Assembly (NCBI GenBank): GCA_002049455.2
Contig: KV918945.1
Coordinates: 62,001-126,000, forward strand
Length of the DNA stretch: 64,000 nucleotides
Reading direction: 5' to 3'
DNA from: Porphyra umbilicalis
Taxonomy: Eukaryota > Rhodophyta > Bangiophyceae > Bangiales > Bangiaceae
Shown: positions 54,431 to 64,000 of the stretch, piece after piece
Numbering within the stretch: the stretch's first letter is position 1
How the letters are laid out: the number at the start of each line of letters is the position of its first letter
Program-made: the position numbers and the translations under genes
Notes under the pieces: generated by a model
Told to the model about the DNA's origin: nothing
Database searches by the model: none
The model's input: the letters and a program-made list of their open reading frames with translations, nothing else

Positions 54431-55837
54431 TACTAGAGCTGTATGTTGTGTGCCCACGCGTAGAACGTAGACACTAGTATCAACAGGAAGGTTGCTGGCG
54501 AGGTGCCTGCTTACCTCCGCAAGGTGGCAGAAGGTGGGGTCCAGGCGCGGATTGACACCGTCACAAACACTAAGCGTCGCATCAATATGCGGTTCAAGCA
54601 CGCGTCGCGTCGCTTGCGTGTGCCGCACAAGCACCCTGGGTCACGTTTGAGCCAGAATTCGCGTGTTTCTTGCTTCGGGGCGGGCTGAGGCTCACATACC
54701 TTGACCGCTGTCGCGTACTGACAAGAGGGTTTCGTGCTATCAGTCCCTTTTGGCAGTATGGGCTCCTATGTCACAGGTACTTTGTGCCAGAGGCTATAAG
54801 GCAGGCCAGAATGTCGGGCAATGAGCGACGTCGTGCCGTACCATTCCTGGCTTCCGGTGTCGTAGGCGTAGCGGGAGCCCCGGACAATGGCGACCACTAC
54901 AGCGCTTTGACTGCTGCTATTTGTAAGCTGGTTGTCGCGCCAGACGTACGTTTTGCCATAATATGTACAGTAGGCATTTAAGGTCGCTTACAAGCTTACC
55001 AACAAGAGAAGGGACAAATTCGTGAAGAAAATGGTGCTGAGCGAGCAGGTGCACGCACTGCTCCACGACGGTGAGGTATACACCGACGATGAAAAGAACG
55101 AGGGACGACGGGCCGACACGGACAACAAGGACTCGGCAGACACGCGGCGCAGCTGTCGTCTGTGGCGGCAGCGGTGGCGGCGGCGGCGGCGGAGGCGGTA
55201 TGTCAAGAGGTACTCTTTGGCTGAGCTGGCCTGGCGCCACAATATCCCTGGCTTGGCGGCTATGCCGTGTCGTCCCGAAAGTACGCTCCTTTGCAAGACC
55301 GGATACCTCTATTATGGCGACGCCTGTCAACCGAGGCGGGGGCGCGCCAAACTGCGAGTTGTCTGTACTGGCGACGACGACGACGACGATCAGGCACGTG
55401 AGCGGTGTACGGGGCAGTGCTTGCAGTTTCTCTGCTTCGCATTCTTACTCACCCAGGGGACTTCATCTAAGGGGGGTGCCTAGTTCGTGCCTTTGGAGCA
55501 CTGGGGCCGCAAGGCCTGTCTAAATAACCTTTGGTGCGGGCAAGGACGGTACCATAAGGTCCACGCCACGACCCCTCCGGGTAACACCGGGGTGCCGGCG
55601 AGGCTTGGGAAATGGGCGCCCGCAACCCTGACAGGGTGTCTCTGGGGGGTGAGGGTGCGAGGTGGGGCGCGGCGAGTATTTATCTCTGCGCCCGCGCGTG
55701 ATCGGTGTACTTGGGACCTGTGACAGCAAGTGTGTGAACAACGAGGACCTACGAGTACCAGCAGTAGCGGAGGTGACGGGCTTAACCTCGACGATCAGGC
55801 GACGTGCCGCTGGCACTACCATTCCATCAACGACGTC
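54431..55837. other. No clear gene; possible leader of the family C retroelement
   Basis: It contains a short GGC/CGG tract at 55159-55199 and, near 55675, GAGTATTTATCTCTGCGCC with a TATA-like core 160 bases before the family C gag start. This could be the LTR and leader of that element, but no second LTR is present to prove it. The frames at 54503-54981 and 55022-55523 show no domain. Confidence 0.35.
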
Positions 55838-56543
55838 ATCATGACGGACCCTGAGGACAACTAGTCGGCCCCAGTGTCTTCGTTCATGACCCCCGTAGAC
55901 CTGGCGCTGCTGTCCTCAGAGCAGAAGGGCTTTGTCTGCTCCGTGCGCATGCTTGAAGGCGAGATGCAGGGGGCTTCTTTGATCGGTGACCAGGTGAAGA
56001 CGGCCCTTGCTGAGCTTTTGCCGCCTGCTGCTCTCTTTGGTCCTGAGATCACCACACTGCCTTACGTCCGCCGTGAGCTCCGCAAGTGGCTGGACAGCCG
56101 CGGTGCCAACCTACAGCAGCAGTCCTCACATCACTTTGTGATGACGTTGGCTACATCTCTCAACAAAGACGCTGAGGACCGTGTCGTGGCCACGCAAATG
56201 GCCTCTGCGCTGGTGGCTGAGAGCCATCGACAAGGCGGCGGCTCATCAGCCACGACTTCACCGTCTCCTGCCGCACGAGGCGACACTGCGTCTTCCGGTG
56301 GCGACCGCACCGCGCACAACATTGCAATGCGCTTCCGAGACCCATCCGTCAAGTTTTCGGGTAACCTCGGTGAGTCGTGGATGGAGTATGTCGCTGAGTA
56401 CCAGCAGGTGGCGCGCGACTACGACCTCAGCCCGTCGCAGTGCTTCCAGTACCTGCGCAACCTTCTTCGCGGCGACGCTACGCGGTTCTACCTCGATAAG
56501 GTGCAGCCCTACGCAACAAGCTTCACCCAGGCGGTTGATCAGG
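55838..56543 (+). pseudogene. Gag gene of retroelement family C, truncated
   Basis: A start MTDPEDN at about 55840 is followed by TAG at 55861 and then a long frame: ALLSSEQKGFVCSVRMLEGE, LPYVRRELRKWLDSRGANLQ, and MRFRDPSVKFSGNLGESWME, YVAEYQQVARDYDLS, FQYLRNLLRGDATRFYLDKV. The last block is the pattern of retrotransposon gag capsids. The frame loses its pattern after AVDQ at 56542, where GTGAGTGTTG follows. That point is either the edge of the copia 3 LTR or, because CAG|GTGAGT is also a perfect splice donor, an exon end. No zinc knuckle is reached. Confidence 0.65.
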
Positions 56544-56969
56544 TGAGTGTTGAGCTCTGCTCGGGAATTCCATTGGAGCTATACTTACACGGGGGCTCTT
56601 GTTGACTCAAGCTCGTGTACTTGTTGGCATTCCATTGTGTATGACTTGTACTTGTTTGTACTTGATTTGTGTATCTCTTGGTGAGCTCCCCCCTTCTCGT
56701 GGTGAGCTCGGGGGGGGATTGTGCGTGGCGTGGTGACTGGATTTTGCGGCGGTGGGCGGCTTACCACCCGGGAGGCGCATGCTCCGCTCTGGGAGGTGCG
56801 CCGCAGGCCCTGCACACGCGGAGAGTGGAAGTGCCTGGGGGAGCACTGAGAGAGGGTCGTCTCTGGGACTGGCAGAGGGGTCGCCTGGGGTATATCAGGC
56901 GGTCCTAGTGGGCCCAAAGCCGCCATCCAAGTAAACCAAGGCATCCACCTATCTACCTGTCGCTTCACA
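56544..56969 (+). mobile_element. Probable 5' LTR of copia element 3
   Basis: The right end is clear: ...CGCTTCACA directly followed by the copia primer site. The left end is either TGAGTGTTGAGC at 56544, where the gag C pattern stops (426 bp, similar to the 418-bp LTRs of element 1), or TGTTGACTC at 56600 (370 bp). A TATA-like GTATATCAGG lies near 56890. No second LTR is in the window. Confidence 0.5.
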
Positions 56970-56984
56970 GGTTATGGGCCCAGC
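56970..56984 (+). other. Primer-binding site of copia element 3
   Basis: GGTTATGGGCCCAGC is a perfect complement of the universally conserved eukaryotic initiator tRNA-Met anticodon arm and is placed with no gap after the LTR. Confidence 0.78.
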
Positions 56985-57126
56985 TGTCGCTGGTGGTCAT
57001 CGTCGTCTTCCCTGCGGTCGCTGGTCGGACGACGTTGCTCGGGTTGCGGTGTGTTCCGGCGTCGCGCGGGCCGATACCGCCGTCGACGTCGTCAGTGCGG
57101 TGCTTGGTTGCGCCGCTGTCGTCAAC

Positions 57127-59881
57127 ATGTCGGACTACGGCCGCCTTAGCGGCCCACGGTTCGCGCAGCTGGACGACGATTACAAGGTGTGGACGGCGTA
57201 CCAGCGTGCGCAGCTCAAGAAAGAGAAGCTGTGGACGGCCGTCGTGACGGACCGCCCTGCTTCTGGTTCGGACGACAAGAAGTCCGACCCGGTGGTCGAA
57301 GCGTGGGACGCCATGAACGAGGCGGCGCTGGCGACCATCCAGATGTCGGTCAAGCCCGTGCATCTCAACACGGTCACGTCGGTTGACACGGCCAAGGAGG
57401 CGTGGGACGCGCTCAAGGTCATGTTCGAGGCACGTGACAATGCGCAGCTGCTGCGGCTCATGGACGAGCTGAGCAGCCTAATGAAGGGCGACGACGAAAA
57501 CATCATCAAGTTTGCGTCGCGCGCCAAGATGATCCGGGACGAGCTTTCCATGCTCGGGAACCCGGTGGACGACAACACGCTCGCACTGCGTGTCTTGTCG
57601 GGGCTTCCGTCAGAGTACCGGATGCTCAGGACGGTCTTGGAGAACAAGGACACCAAGCTCGTCATGTCGGACGTGACGGCTAAGCTGCTGCAAGTGGAGC
57701 AGCGGAGCATTACCGTCGCCGCGTCGAAGCCTTCTGGCTGTGTCAAGTCACAAGCCTTTGCTGCAGCGGCGCACAAGAAGTCGTTTGACAAGAATTCGGT
57801 CGTGTGCTTCTACTGCAACAAGAAAGGGCACATGCAGCGCGACTGCTACAAGAAGAAGGCGGATGAGGCCAAGGGCAAGGGCAAGACTGGCGGTGGTGGT
57901 CGTGCAGGCGGCCAAGGCGGCGGGCCCCACGCGGGTGCCGCTCTGGCCTACACTGCTTCCACCGGCAATGCCGGGAGCAGCAAGGCTCACGGGAGCACCG
58001 CGGGTTGTCAACCTGGGTGCTCGACTCTGGCGCAAACAACCACATGGCCGCCGGGGATAAGGGCTTCACCGTCCGGACGGCGGGAAGCGGGGCCATGGTC
58101 ACCTTGGCCAACGGCGATAAGGTGCCCATCAAGGGGCACGGCCACGTCTCCATGGACGTTGGCAAAGGAAATACCAAGACGCGCATGGTGCTCGGGGAGG
58201 CTATGCTCGGTTCGGACCTGACTAGCAATCTGCTGTCGGTTCGAGCAGTCGACCGCAATCGAGGTGCGGTGGTGTTTGTCGACAACGCCTGCTACATTCT
58301 TAGAGACGGGGATGCTGTACGCTTGAGCGGGGTGCTCGACAAGGCGTCGGTGGTCGGCAAGGTGAAAGACCTGGAGCAGTATGTGCTCAAGGTGACGCCG
58401 GTCCAGGCGTCGGCTAACGCGGCATCCACGCGCATAGCCGGGGAGGCGGAGCTGTGGCACCGTCGGTTCAACCACTTGGGGATAGAGAACCTCAAGCGGG
58501 CGGCCTCAATGGTCGACGGCATGCCGTCGTCAGTGGCAGACGCCAAGCGCGTCATTGGCACTGTGTGTGTGCCGTGTGTGGACGGCAAGATGGTTCAGGC
58601 GCCGAGCCCCCGCTCATCTACAGCGACGACCAAGTGCGAGCTGGTGCACACCGACATTGGTGGCCCACTCACGGAGTCGCTGGGTGGTTCCATCTACTTT
58701 ATGACGGCGCTGGAGGACTCCACGGGGTTCATCACGGCAACGCCTATCAAGACGAAAGGGATGGCACCGCAGGTTCTCAAGATGCGTATCAAGCAGCTTG
58801 AGACGCTGACGGGAGTCAAGGTCAAGCGCGTCCGTCATGACGGTGCCAAGGATTACGTCACCAACGACCTCAAGGCATGGTACGAGGACAAGGACATCAC
58901 GTTGGAGATGACAGCGCCGTATATGTCACAGCAGAACGGCAAAGCGGAGCGGGTTGGCCGCACGCTGATGGAGCGCGTGCGTGCTGCTCTGCTCGATGCC
59001 GGAGCGGAGGAAGGCCTGTGGGCTGAGGCGTTGGCCTCTGTCGTCCATGTGCTCAACCGGTCCCCCAAGACGGGGCTGGACGTAACACCGCTGGAGACCC
59101 TAACGGGTCGACGCCCCAACGTCGCGGGATTCCGCGTTTGAGGGAGTCGGGCGTGGGCGCTCAAGCCCAAGAAGCAGCAACGCAAGCTGGAGCCAAGGAC
59201 CGACGTCGGCCGCTTTGTCGGCTACACGGTCGGTGGCAAGGCCTACCGCATCCTCGAGGACGAGACGAACCAAGTCTTTGAGCGTCGAGACGTGCTGATG
59301 GAGGAGAACCCGGCTAAGGTCGAGGCGTCGGCAGTCGGGTCAAGCGCTGGTCCCCGGCTGACTGCGGACAATAACGGCGACAAGGAGGACGCCACGGAAG
59401 GGGCAATGGACATGCTCGACGCTGAACGCGGGCGAGAGGACGAGTATGCCCCCGACGACACCTCCGACAGCGATGACGAAGACAGTGCTCCCTCCCTTTC
59501 TGAAGATAGCGAGGAGGAAGACGAGGACGGCCCCGACGGCTCGATACCGGCGGTCGGTCAAGGACCTGCTACCTGTGACAGCGCCGCACCTGGGCCTCGT
59601 CGCTCGAAACGAAAGCCAGCTCCCTAGGTAACATGGTGGGAGAAGGAACCCAAGGCGTACCTGGCAAGCGGTACCAAGTCCTCGGCTGAAGCTGGTTGCG
59701 ACCTGCACAAGCCCCCTGTGAACGAGAAGGAGGCGCGTGCTCGTCCTGATTGGCCGCGGTGGAAGCAGCCCGTGAAGAAAGAAGTGGCAGCACACAAGAA
59801 GCTTGGCACCTGGTCCAAGATTAAGGTAAACAACAAGAAGCAAAAGGCCATCAAGACGCGATTCGTGTTCGACATCAAGCA
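57127..59881 (+). pseudogene. Copia element 3 gag-pol, decayed and cut by element A2
   Basis: Gag starts MSDYGRLSGPRFAQLDDDYK at 57127 and has the zinc knuckle CFYCNKKGHMQRDC. Between about 57930 and 58005 the reading frame moves by -1, then protease WVLDSGANNH has an intact DSGA site. Integrase has an HHCC finger (LWHRRFNHLG, CVPCVDGK) and a DD35E triad (HTDIGGP, RHDGAKDYV, GKAERVGR). TGA at 59139 replaces an expected Trp before GSRAWALKPKK. An acidic linker follows, TAG at 59626, then the first part of RT (PRWKQPVKKEVAAHKKLGTW, TRFVFDIKH). RT is broken at 59882 by the LTR of element A2. The gag/pro shift may be an old indel rather than a programmed site, since copia elements usually use one frame. 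Confidence 0.87.
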
Positions 59882-60532
59882 TGTAGTACTACGGGGCCCC
59901 CCTAGGCGCCAGGGGGCCACCGGGGGGACGACGGCGACGGCGGGGGACGTCGGTCCCCGACGCGTGGGGGCGACGCCAGCGGCGGTGGTGGCCGACGGGT
60001 TGGCGACGCGGGATGGCGGGGCGAGGGGGCGGCCCCGCTGCCCGGCTCGGGCCCCTTGAGGGAGCGCACCCGATCCGCCGCGCCCGGCACGCGGGCCCCG
60101 CGGGAGGCCGGGTTGGCGCGCCCGAGCGGGCGCTGGCGCGCCCGAGAGGGCGCGGCAGGCGACGGCCGACCGGGCGCCACGCGGCGGGTGCAGCGCGTTG
60201 CGCGCGGGACGGTTTCTCCCCCTCGTCTGTAATGATCGCCTCGGGGGACTTGACATGCATGGAGGGAATTATCTGCATTGGTTGGTGACGGCCCGGGTCA
60301 ATTCCCATTTGGGGAAATTGGGCCCGGGCGACGGTTTCCGCCCTTTTAGGACGAAGGGCGACGACGGTGGGAGGCACCGTCGTCGCCGGCAAGTAAACCG
60401 TGTCTCGATGTCTTGGCGTTTCGATCGGCCCGACTTCCCGGACCTCGAGTCCCATAGCGGGTGTCGCGCGAGCGGCTGAGACGGCCGTTACTTCCCTCCT
60501 TCTGAGGTAACCCCCTTGATTGTGGTACTACA
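59882..60532 (+). mobile_element. LTR of retrotransposon family A, copy 2
   Basis: 651 bp, starting TGTAGTACTACGGGG and ending GTGGTACTACA, with inverted ends TGTAGTAC/GTACTACA. It differs from copy 1 by scattered substitutions and small indels, so the two are separate insertions. It sits inside the copia 3 RT reading frame, which dates it as younger than copia 3. The primer site TGGCGCTCCGGGTGAGAC follows at 60535-60552. Confidence 0.9.
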
Positions 60533-60681
60533 TTTGGCGCTCCGGGTGAGACCCGCGGTACGCACACTGTGCGCGTCGCGGATCGACACCTCTTTCGGTA
60601 CCAAGATTCGGGGGACCCTCGTTGGTTGTATTGCGGTGCGGTGACAGGAGGACATCCGATCGATACGCGGGCCCCGCTTCC

Positions 60682-63456
60682 ATGGCTCGCGGATCTTCCT
60701 CATCTTCCCCGCATGACGGGGGCGCTCCTCCGTTTGAGATGCCTGGCACCAGCCGGGTGACGGACGCGCCACCGGCGGGAGACCCCGGGGCAACACCGGC
60801 CTTGGGCGCCGTGGCCCCCGTGGGGGGTGGAAGGGCGGTCCCGGTTGGCGGCGGCGGTACGGTGGCGGGTGAGTCGAACTCCCCGCCCGAGGACCCCGGC
60901 CGCACGCCGACCACCGGGGCTCGTCCTCCTCCCGGCGCGGGACGGACGTCCACGCTGATGGAGCCCCAGGCAGGGGGTGCGGGGGTTCACCCTTCCCCCC
61001 TGGACGGGCAGCGCCTGGAAGGGGCGCCGCCCTTTGGCCCTCCCCGAGTGGACGCGGTGGGCGGTTCATCGGGAACTGTAGTTGGCGGGACCCCCGCGAG
61101 CCGGGGGCCGCGTCGACCAATGGACGCGCTGCCGCTCGAGGAGGACGAGCGGCAGCGCCGGGAATTACAGCGGGCGTTCGGGGTCACCCCGGAGGAGGTG
61201 GCCCGGGCCCGGTGGCAGAGGACCACCCGGGACCACTGGTCCCTGGACGCGCCGTCGGCGACGGGCGAATCGGGGCCCAGCCTGCAGGGGATCGGCGGAG
61301 CCGCGGCCCCAGGACCACCTCGGTCGGTGGCCGACCCCGGACACCTGCGCCACTTGGCTCAGGTGTTCCGCGACGCCGCGGAGGAAGCGTCGACCGCGGC
61401 ATCGGACGGGACCCCGGTCCCGGGGCGGGGCGCGGCCGTGGCCCTGGCCCTGGCGGCGGCCCAGGGCCCTTCCCCCGGAACCGCGAGCGCGGGGGGGCCG
61501 GCACCCCCGGAACCCGGGTCAGGCACGTCCAGGGAGCGTACCCGGACGGGGGGCACAACCCGGACCGGGGCCGCCTTGACGGTGACTGCATCGCCGGGCG
61601 CGCGCCCTGCGCGGTCTCGGTCCCGGCGGGGCGCCGAGCGCCGACACCTGAAGGCCGCCCCCTCGAAGGGCCACCGACGGCGGCGCCACGCCCGACGGGC
61701 GCCGTCGCCCCCCTCGTCGGGGACCCCCTCGTCGACCGAGAGCGACGACAGTCCGTCAAGCTCGTCGTCCGCCGCCAGTAGGGCGGAGTCGACGGACAGC
61801 AGCGACGGCTCGACCTGTTCCTCCGCCACCGGCAGTGACCCCGGCGCAACGCGCCGCCGACGGCGGGCACGGGCTGCCGACAAGCGGCCACACCGGGCCC
61901 TGGTTCAAGAGGCGCTGCGCGCCTTCCGGCGGGAGCAGCGGGAGGACACGGTGGTCGACCCCCGCTTCAAGGGGCTCCTGTCGCCGGAACGGTACCGACT
62001 CGCGCAGCGAGGGGGTCGCTTACACCTCCCGCGAGGCAATTCCATCCGCGGTATCCGCGCGGACGTCAAGGCCTTGATGCACACCTCGCGGCAGTTTGCG
62101 GGCGATACCCCGTTGGGGTTGGTGGCGTTCCTTGGGAACTTCCAGACGGCATGCGACGGCAGCGGGCTGAACGAGGGTACGGCAGTGACACTGCTGCAGT
62201 ACTTCGTCACGAGCGAGGTGCTCGGCGTGCTCCAGCGCGCCAAGGACACCCACGCCTCGCGGCAGCTCACGTACAAGCGCGCGGTCCACGCTCTACTCAA
62301 CGAGTACCTCGACGGGTACGACCTGGTGGACCACCTCCAGGCCCTCATGCAAGCATCCCAAGAGAAGTGGGAAGACGAACACGAGTTTGCGAACCGCATC
62401 CTCGATGCTAACCGTGCCTTGGGCTCGGTCCTACAAGAGGCCGAGCTGAAGAGTATCCTACTCAAGGGCGTTGGACGGGAAGTTCGGGCCCTGGGGCGGA
62501 ACTTCAACACCCAGGGCCGGACCTTCACCAAGCTGCGCAAGTTCCTTGCCAAGACGGGAGCAGCTACCCGGGAGGCCCGGGGGGTCAAGCTCCAAGCCAA
62601 GCCCAAGGGGAGCGCCTCCCGGTCGGTCGGCGGCGAAGAACGGGAGGCCCGTCGGGCCCGGCCGGCGGCATCCGTCGCTCTCCCGGTGGGAGCCGCCTCG
62701 GCCGCGGCTGCTCTGTCCGTCACGGACTACGGGACCGAGGCGGAGCGGGCCGAGTGGGCCGCGGTGTTGGCCGCGTCGGGGACGCCCGGTGAGTATGGAT
62801 CCTCGGGCGACGTCCCGGTACTACCGGTGGACCGTCTCCCGCACGCGTCGGGCTGGCAACAGCAGCCCGCGTGGGGCGGGCGCCCAGAGTTGTACCCCGT
62901 GCATACGGGGGCGAGGCGTGGGCGCGGTACCCTGGCGCCGGGTACCCCGGTGCCTCCACGGCCGGGAACCGTCTTCCCGCACTCGGATCGCCCCCCGCGG
63001 TTTTCCCGAGGCGGGGCGCCTCCACCGCGTGGCGGCGGATGGAGTGGGGCACCCGAGGCGGGGCCCCCGCCACTTCGGCGGGGGGCCTGCTCGTTCTGTG
63101 GCCACCTGGGGCACTGGGTGTGGGAGTGCCCCGCCCTGTCTCCCGAGGTGCGGGCCCACGGGCGCGCGCTGCGCGAAGCAGTCGCGGCACACCGTAACGG
63201 GCGGGGACCGGCTCCGCCGGCACCCCTGCCCCTGGGTACGGGACCGCCGGTTCCACCGGTACCGCCGACCGGCGCCAACCATGGGACCGTCCCGCCGGGC
63301 ACGGCTGTCTTCGTCCACGCCGTGGAAACGGATGACCGGGCGTACCCGGACGTAGCGGGCGACGAGGGGGAGAGCTCCTCCGAGGAATGGATCGCGGGCG
63401 CCGACGGCGCGAGTCGTGGGAACGGCCACCCCTGCCACGCCCAGGGAAACGAGTAA
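60682..63456 (+). CDS. Intact gag of retrotransposon family A, copy 2 (924 aa)
   Basis: The ATG at 60682 (MARGSSSSSPHDGG) is in the same place as in copy 1. The upstream part of the frame from 60622 is leader. Layout: Pro/Gly-rich N-terminus to about residue 330, Arg-rich and Ser/Asp-rich segments (SESDDSPSSSSSAAS), capsid-like helical region from PRFKGLLSPERYRLAQRGGR to KFLAKTGAATREARG, zinc knuckle CSFCGHLGHWVWEC (C-X2-C-X4-H-X4-C) at about 815, acidic tail ending HAQGNE. Gag at 924 residues is long for an LTR element. The frame is free of stops and provides the reference that shows the one-base loss in copy 1. Confidence 0.87.
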   Translation: MARGSSSSSPHDGGAPPFEMPGTSRVTDAPPAGDPGATPALGAVAPVGGGRAVPVGGGGTVAGESNSPPEDPGRTPTTGARPPPGAGRTSTLMEPQAGGAGVHPSPLDGQRLEGAPPFGPPRVDAVGGSSGTVVGGTPASRGPRRPMDALPLEEDERQRRELQRAFGVTPEEVARARWQRTTRDHWSLDAPSATGESGPSLQGIGGAAAPGPPRSVADPGHLRHLAQVFRDAAEEASTAASDGTPVPGRGAAVALALAAAQGPSPGTASAGGPAPPEPGSGTSRERTRTGGTTRTGAALTVTASPGARPARSRSRRGAERRHLKAAPSKGHRRRRHARRAPSPPSSGTPSSTESDDSPSSSSSAASRAESTDSSDGSTCSSATGSDPGATRRRRRARAADKRPHRALVQEALRAFRREQREDTVVDPRFKGLLSPERYRLAQRGGRLHLPRGNSIRGIRADVKALMHTSRQFAGDTPLGLVAFLGNFQTACDGSGLNEGTAVTLLQYFVTSEVLGVLQRAKDTHASRQLTYKRAVHALLNEYLDGYDLVDHLQALMQASQEKWEDEHEFANRILDANRALGSVLQEAELKSILLKGVGREVRALGRNFNTQGRTFTKLRKFLAKTGAATREARGVKLQAKPKGSASRSVGGEEREARRARPAASVALPVGAASAAAALSVTDYGTEAERAEWAAVLAASGTPGEYGSSGDVPVLPVDRLPHASGWQQQPAWGGRPELYPVHTGARRGRGTLAPGTPVPPRPGTVFPHSDRPPRFSRGGAPPPRGGGWSGAPEAGPPPLRRGACSFCGHLGHWVWECPALSPEVRAHGRALREAVAAHRNGRGPAPPAPLPLGTGPPVPPVPPTGANHGTVPPGTAVFVHAVETDDRAYPDVAGDEGESSSEEWIAGADGASRGNGHPCHAQGNE

Positions 63457-63471
63457 GGGGCAGCCCCCTTA
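63444..63471 (+). promoter_or_regulatory. -1 ribosomal frameshift signal, copy 2
   Basis: G GGA AAC at 63444-63450 lies in gag phase (CAG GGA AAC GAG TAA), a canonical X XXY YYZ slippery heptamer. Three bases later TAAGGGG-CAGC-CCCCTTA (63454-63471) can fold into a 7-bp hairpin. After slippage the -1 frame is open to the end of the window. The loop differs from copy 1 by one base while the stem is unchanged. Confidence 0.72.
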
Positions 63472-64000
63472 GTCGGCTGCCCACGGACGTCGTCCGTCTC
63501 AAGGCACACCGGCACTGCTACATCACGGCGACCCGCCTGCGCCAGGTACGCAAGCGGCGGGCCGCTGCGGGATTCCCGCCGGCGCCCGCCTTCTGCCCCC
63601 GCATCCTCGCGCGGCCCGGGGGGGTCAGCCACGCGACGGCGGACGAGCCGGACCACTGCCCCGTCCCGGCGACGCCGGTGGCCGCTGAGGCCGTCCCTTC
63701 GTCTCCGCCGGTCGCCGCGTCGGTCCTGGCCCTGGGCCACTCCGACCCCCGGCCGTGGGGTGGCGGGGATGGTATCCCAGCGGACCAACCCGCCAACGGG
63801 GCGCGCACCGGGCCAGGGCCCCGGCGGCGCCTCGGGGGACGCGCCCGGCGCGAACGTACCCGCTTTCTCCGGCACGCCGCCGCCGTCGCGGACCCCACGC
63901 ACGCGCCGGGTACCCCGCCCCGGAACGGGGAAGTGCTGCTCTTCAGCCTGCATAACTACCGTATCGTGGCCTCTCTGGGGCTGGACAAGCTGTCCCTCCG
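63448..64000 (+). CDS. Pro-pol frame of family A, copy 2, partial at right edge
   Basis: In the -1 frame after the slippery site the codons read RGSPLSRLPTDVVRLKAHRH, CYITATRLRQVRKRRAAAG, a Pro/Ala/Arg-rich linker, then EVLLFSLHNYRIVASLGLDK at the edge, with no stop over about 550 bases. The start of a protease or RT domain may begin near the edge but no catalytic motif is seen, so the superfamily of element A cannot be decided here. It has no ATG of its own near gag's end, which supports expression by frameshifting. Confidence 0.55.

Noticed and set aside
58005-58221. Programmed frameshift in copia element 3
   Set aside because: No canonical slippery heptamer was seen in the overlap and copia elements usually use a single frame; a small indel is more likely.

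Overview
The window looks like nuclear DNA of a GC-rich, retrotransposon-rich eukaryote with few introns. The evidence is: Ty1/copia and chromodomain Ty3/gypsy LTR retrotransposons, TA-flanked MITEs, a long intronless NB-ARC/TPR gene, decayed copies of two eukaryotic housekeeping genes (a Brix-domain ribosome-biogenesis factor and an organelle-type phenylalanyl-tRNA synthetase), and long CGG/GGC tracts. No bacterial operon, rRNA gene, CRISPR array or clear tRNA gene was seen. A GC-rich alga (for example a bangiophyte red alga) or another GC-rich protist would fit, but that is inference; no sequence here fixes the species.

Layout. 1-4.2 kb: mostly no recognisable genes, a 40-bp minisatellite, then a Tc1/mariner-like transposase fragment cut off by an LTR (family B). 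4.2-10.7 kb: LTR B, its primer-binding site and a short gag start running into a CGG tract, then a decayed RPF1-like gene (+) and a decayed mitochondrial-type PheRS gene (-). 10.7-17 kb: two open genes on the minus strand, a 1,255-aa NB-ARC protein with eleven near-identical 46-aa TPR units, and a 518-aa protein with a myristoylation/palmitoylation-like N-terminus whose stop codon and last ~43 codons come from a MITE. 17-26.6 kb: nested and scattered small DNA transposons in otherwise anonymous sequence. 26.7-28.7 kb: a degenerate GC-rich repeat field. 29.2-34.2 kb: a complete copia element with a 5-bp target duplication and only two in-frame stops. 34.7-46.3 kb: LTR and gag of retrotransposon family A, joined abruptly to a decayed chromodomain gypsy pol (family B), then an intact 737-codon ORF on the opposite strand, then LTR B. 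48.2-53.3 kb: two decayed copia fragments. 54-64 kb: a three-level nest in which a gag gene (family C) is broken by a copia element, which is itself broken by a second copy of family A; that copy has an intact gag and runs off the end.

How the parts work together. Most of the window is mobile DNA at different stages of decay. The host-like genes are the NB-ARC/TPR receptor-like gene and its neighbour at 10.8-16.6 kb. The strongest leads are: the NB-ARC/TPR tandem array; a conserved retrovirus-type -1 frameshift signal (G GGA AAC plus hairpin) in both family A copies; the intact antisense ORF beside a dead gypsy pol; the MITE that became the end of a protein; and the use of the initiator-tRNA-Met anticodon half as copia primer.
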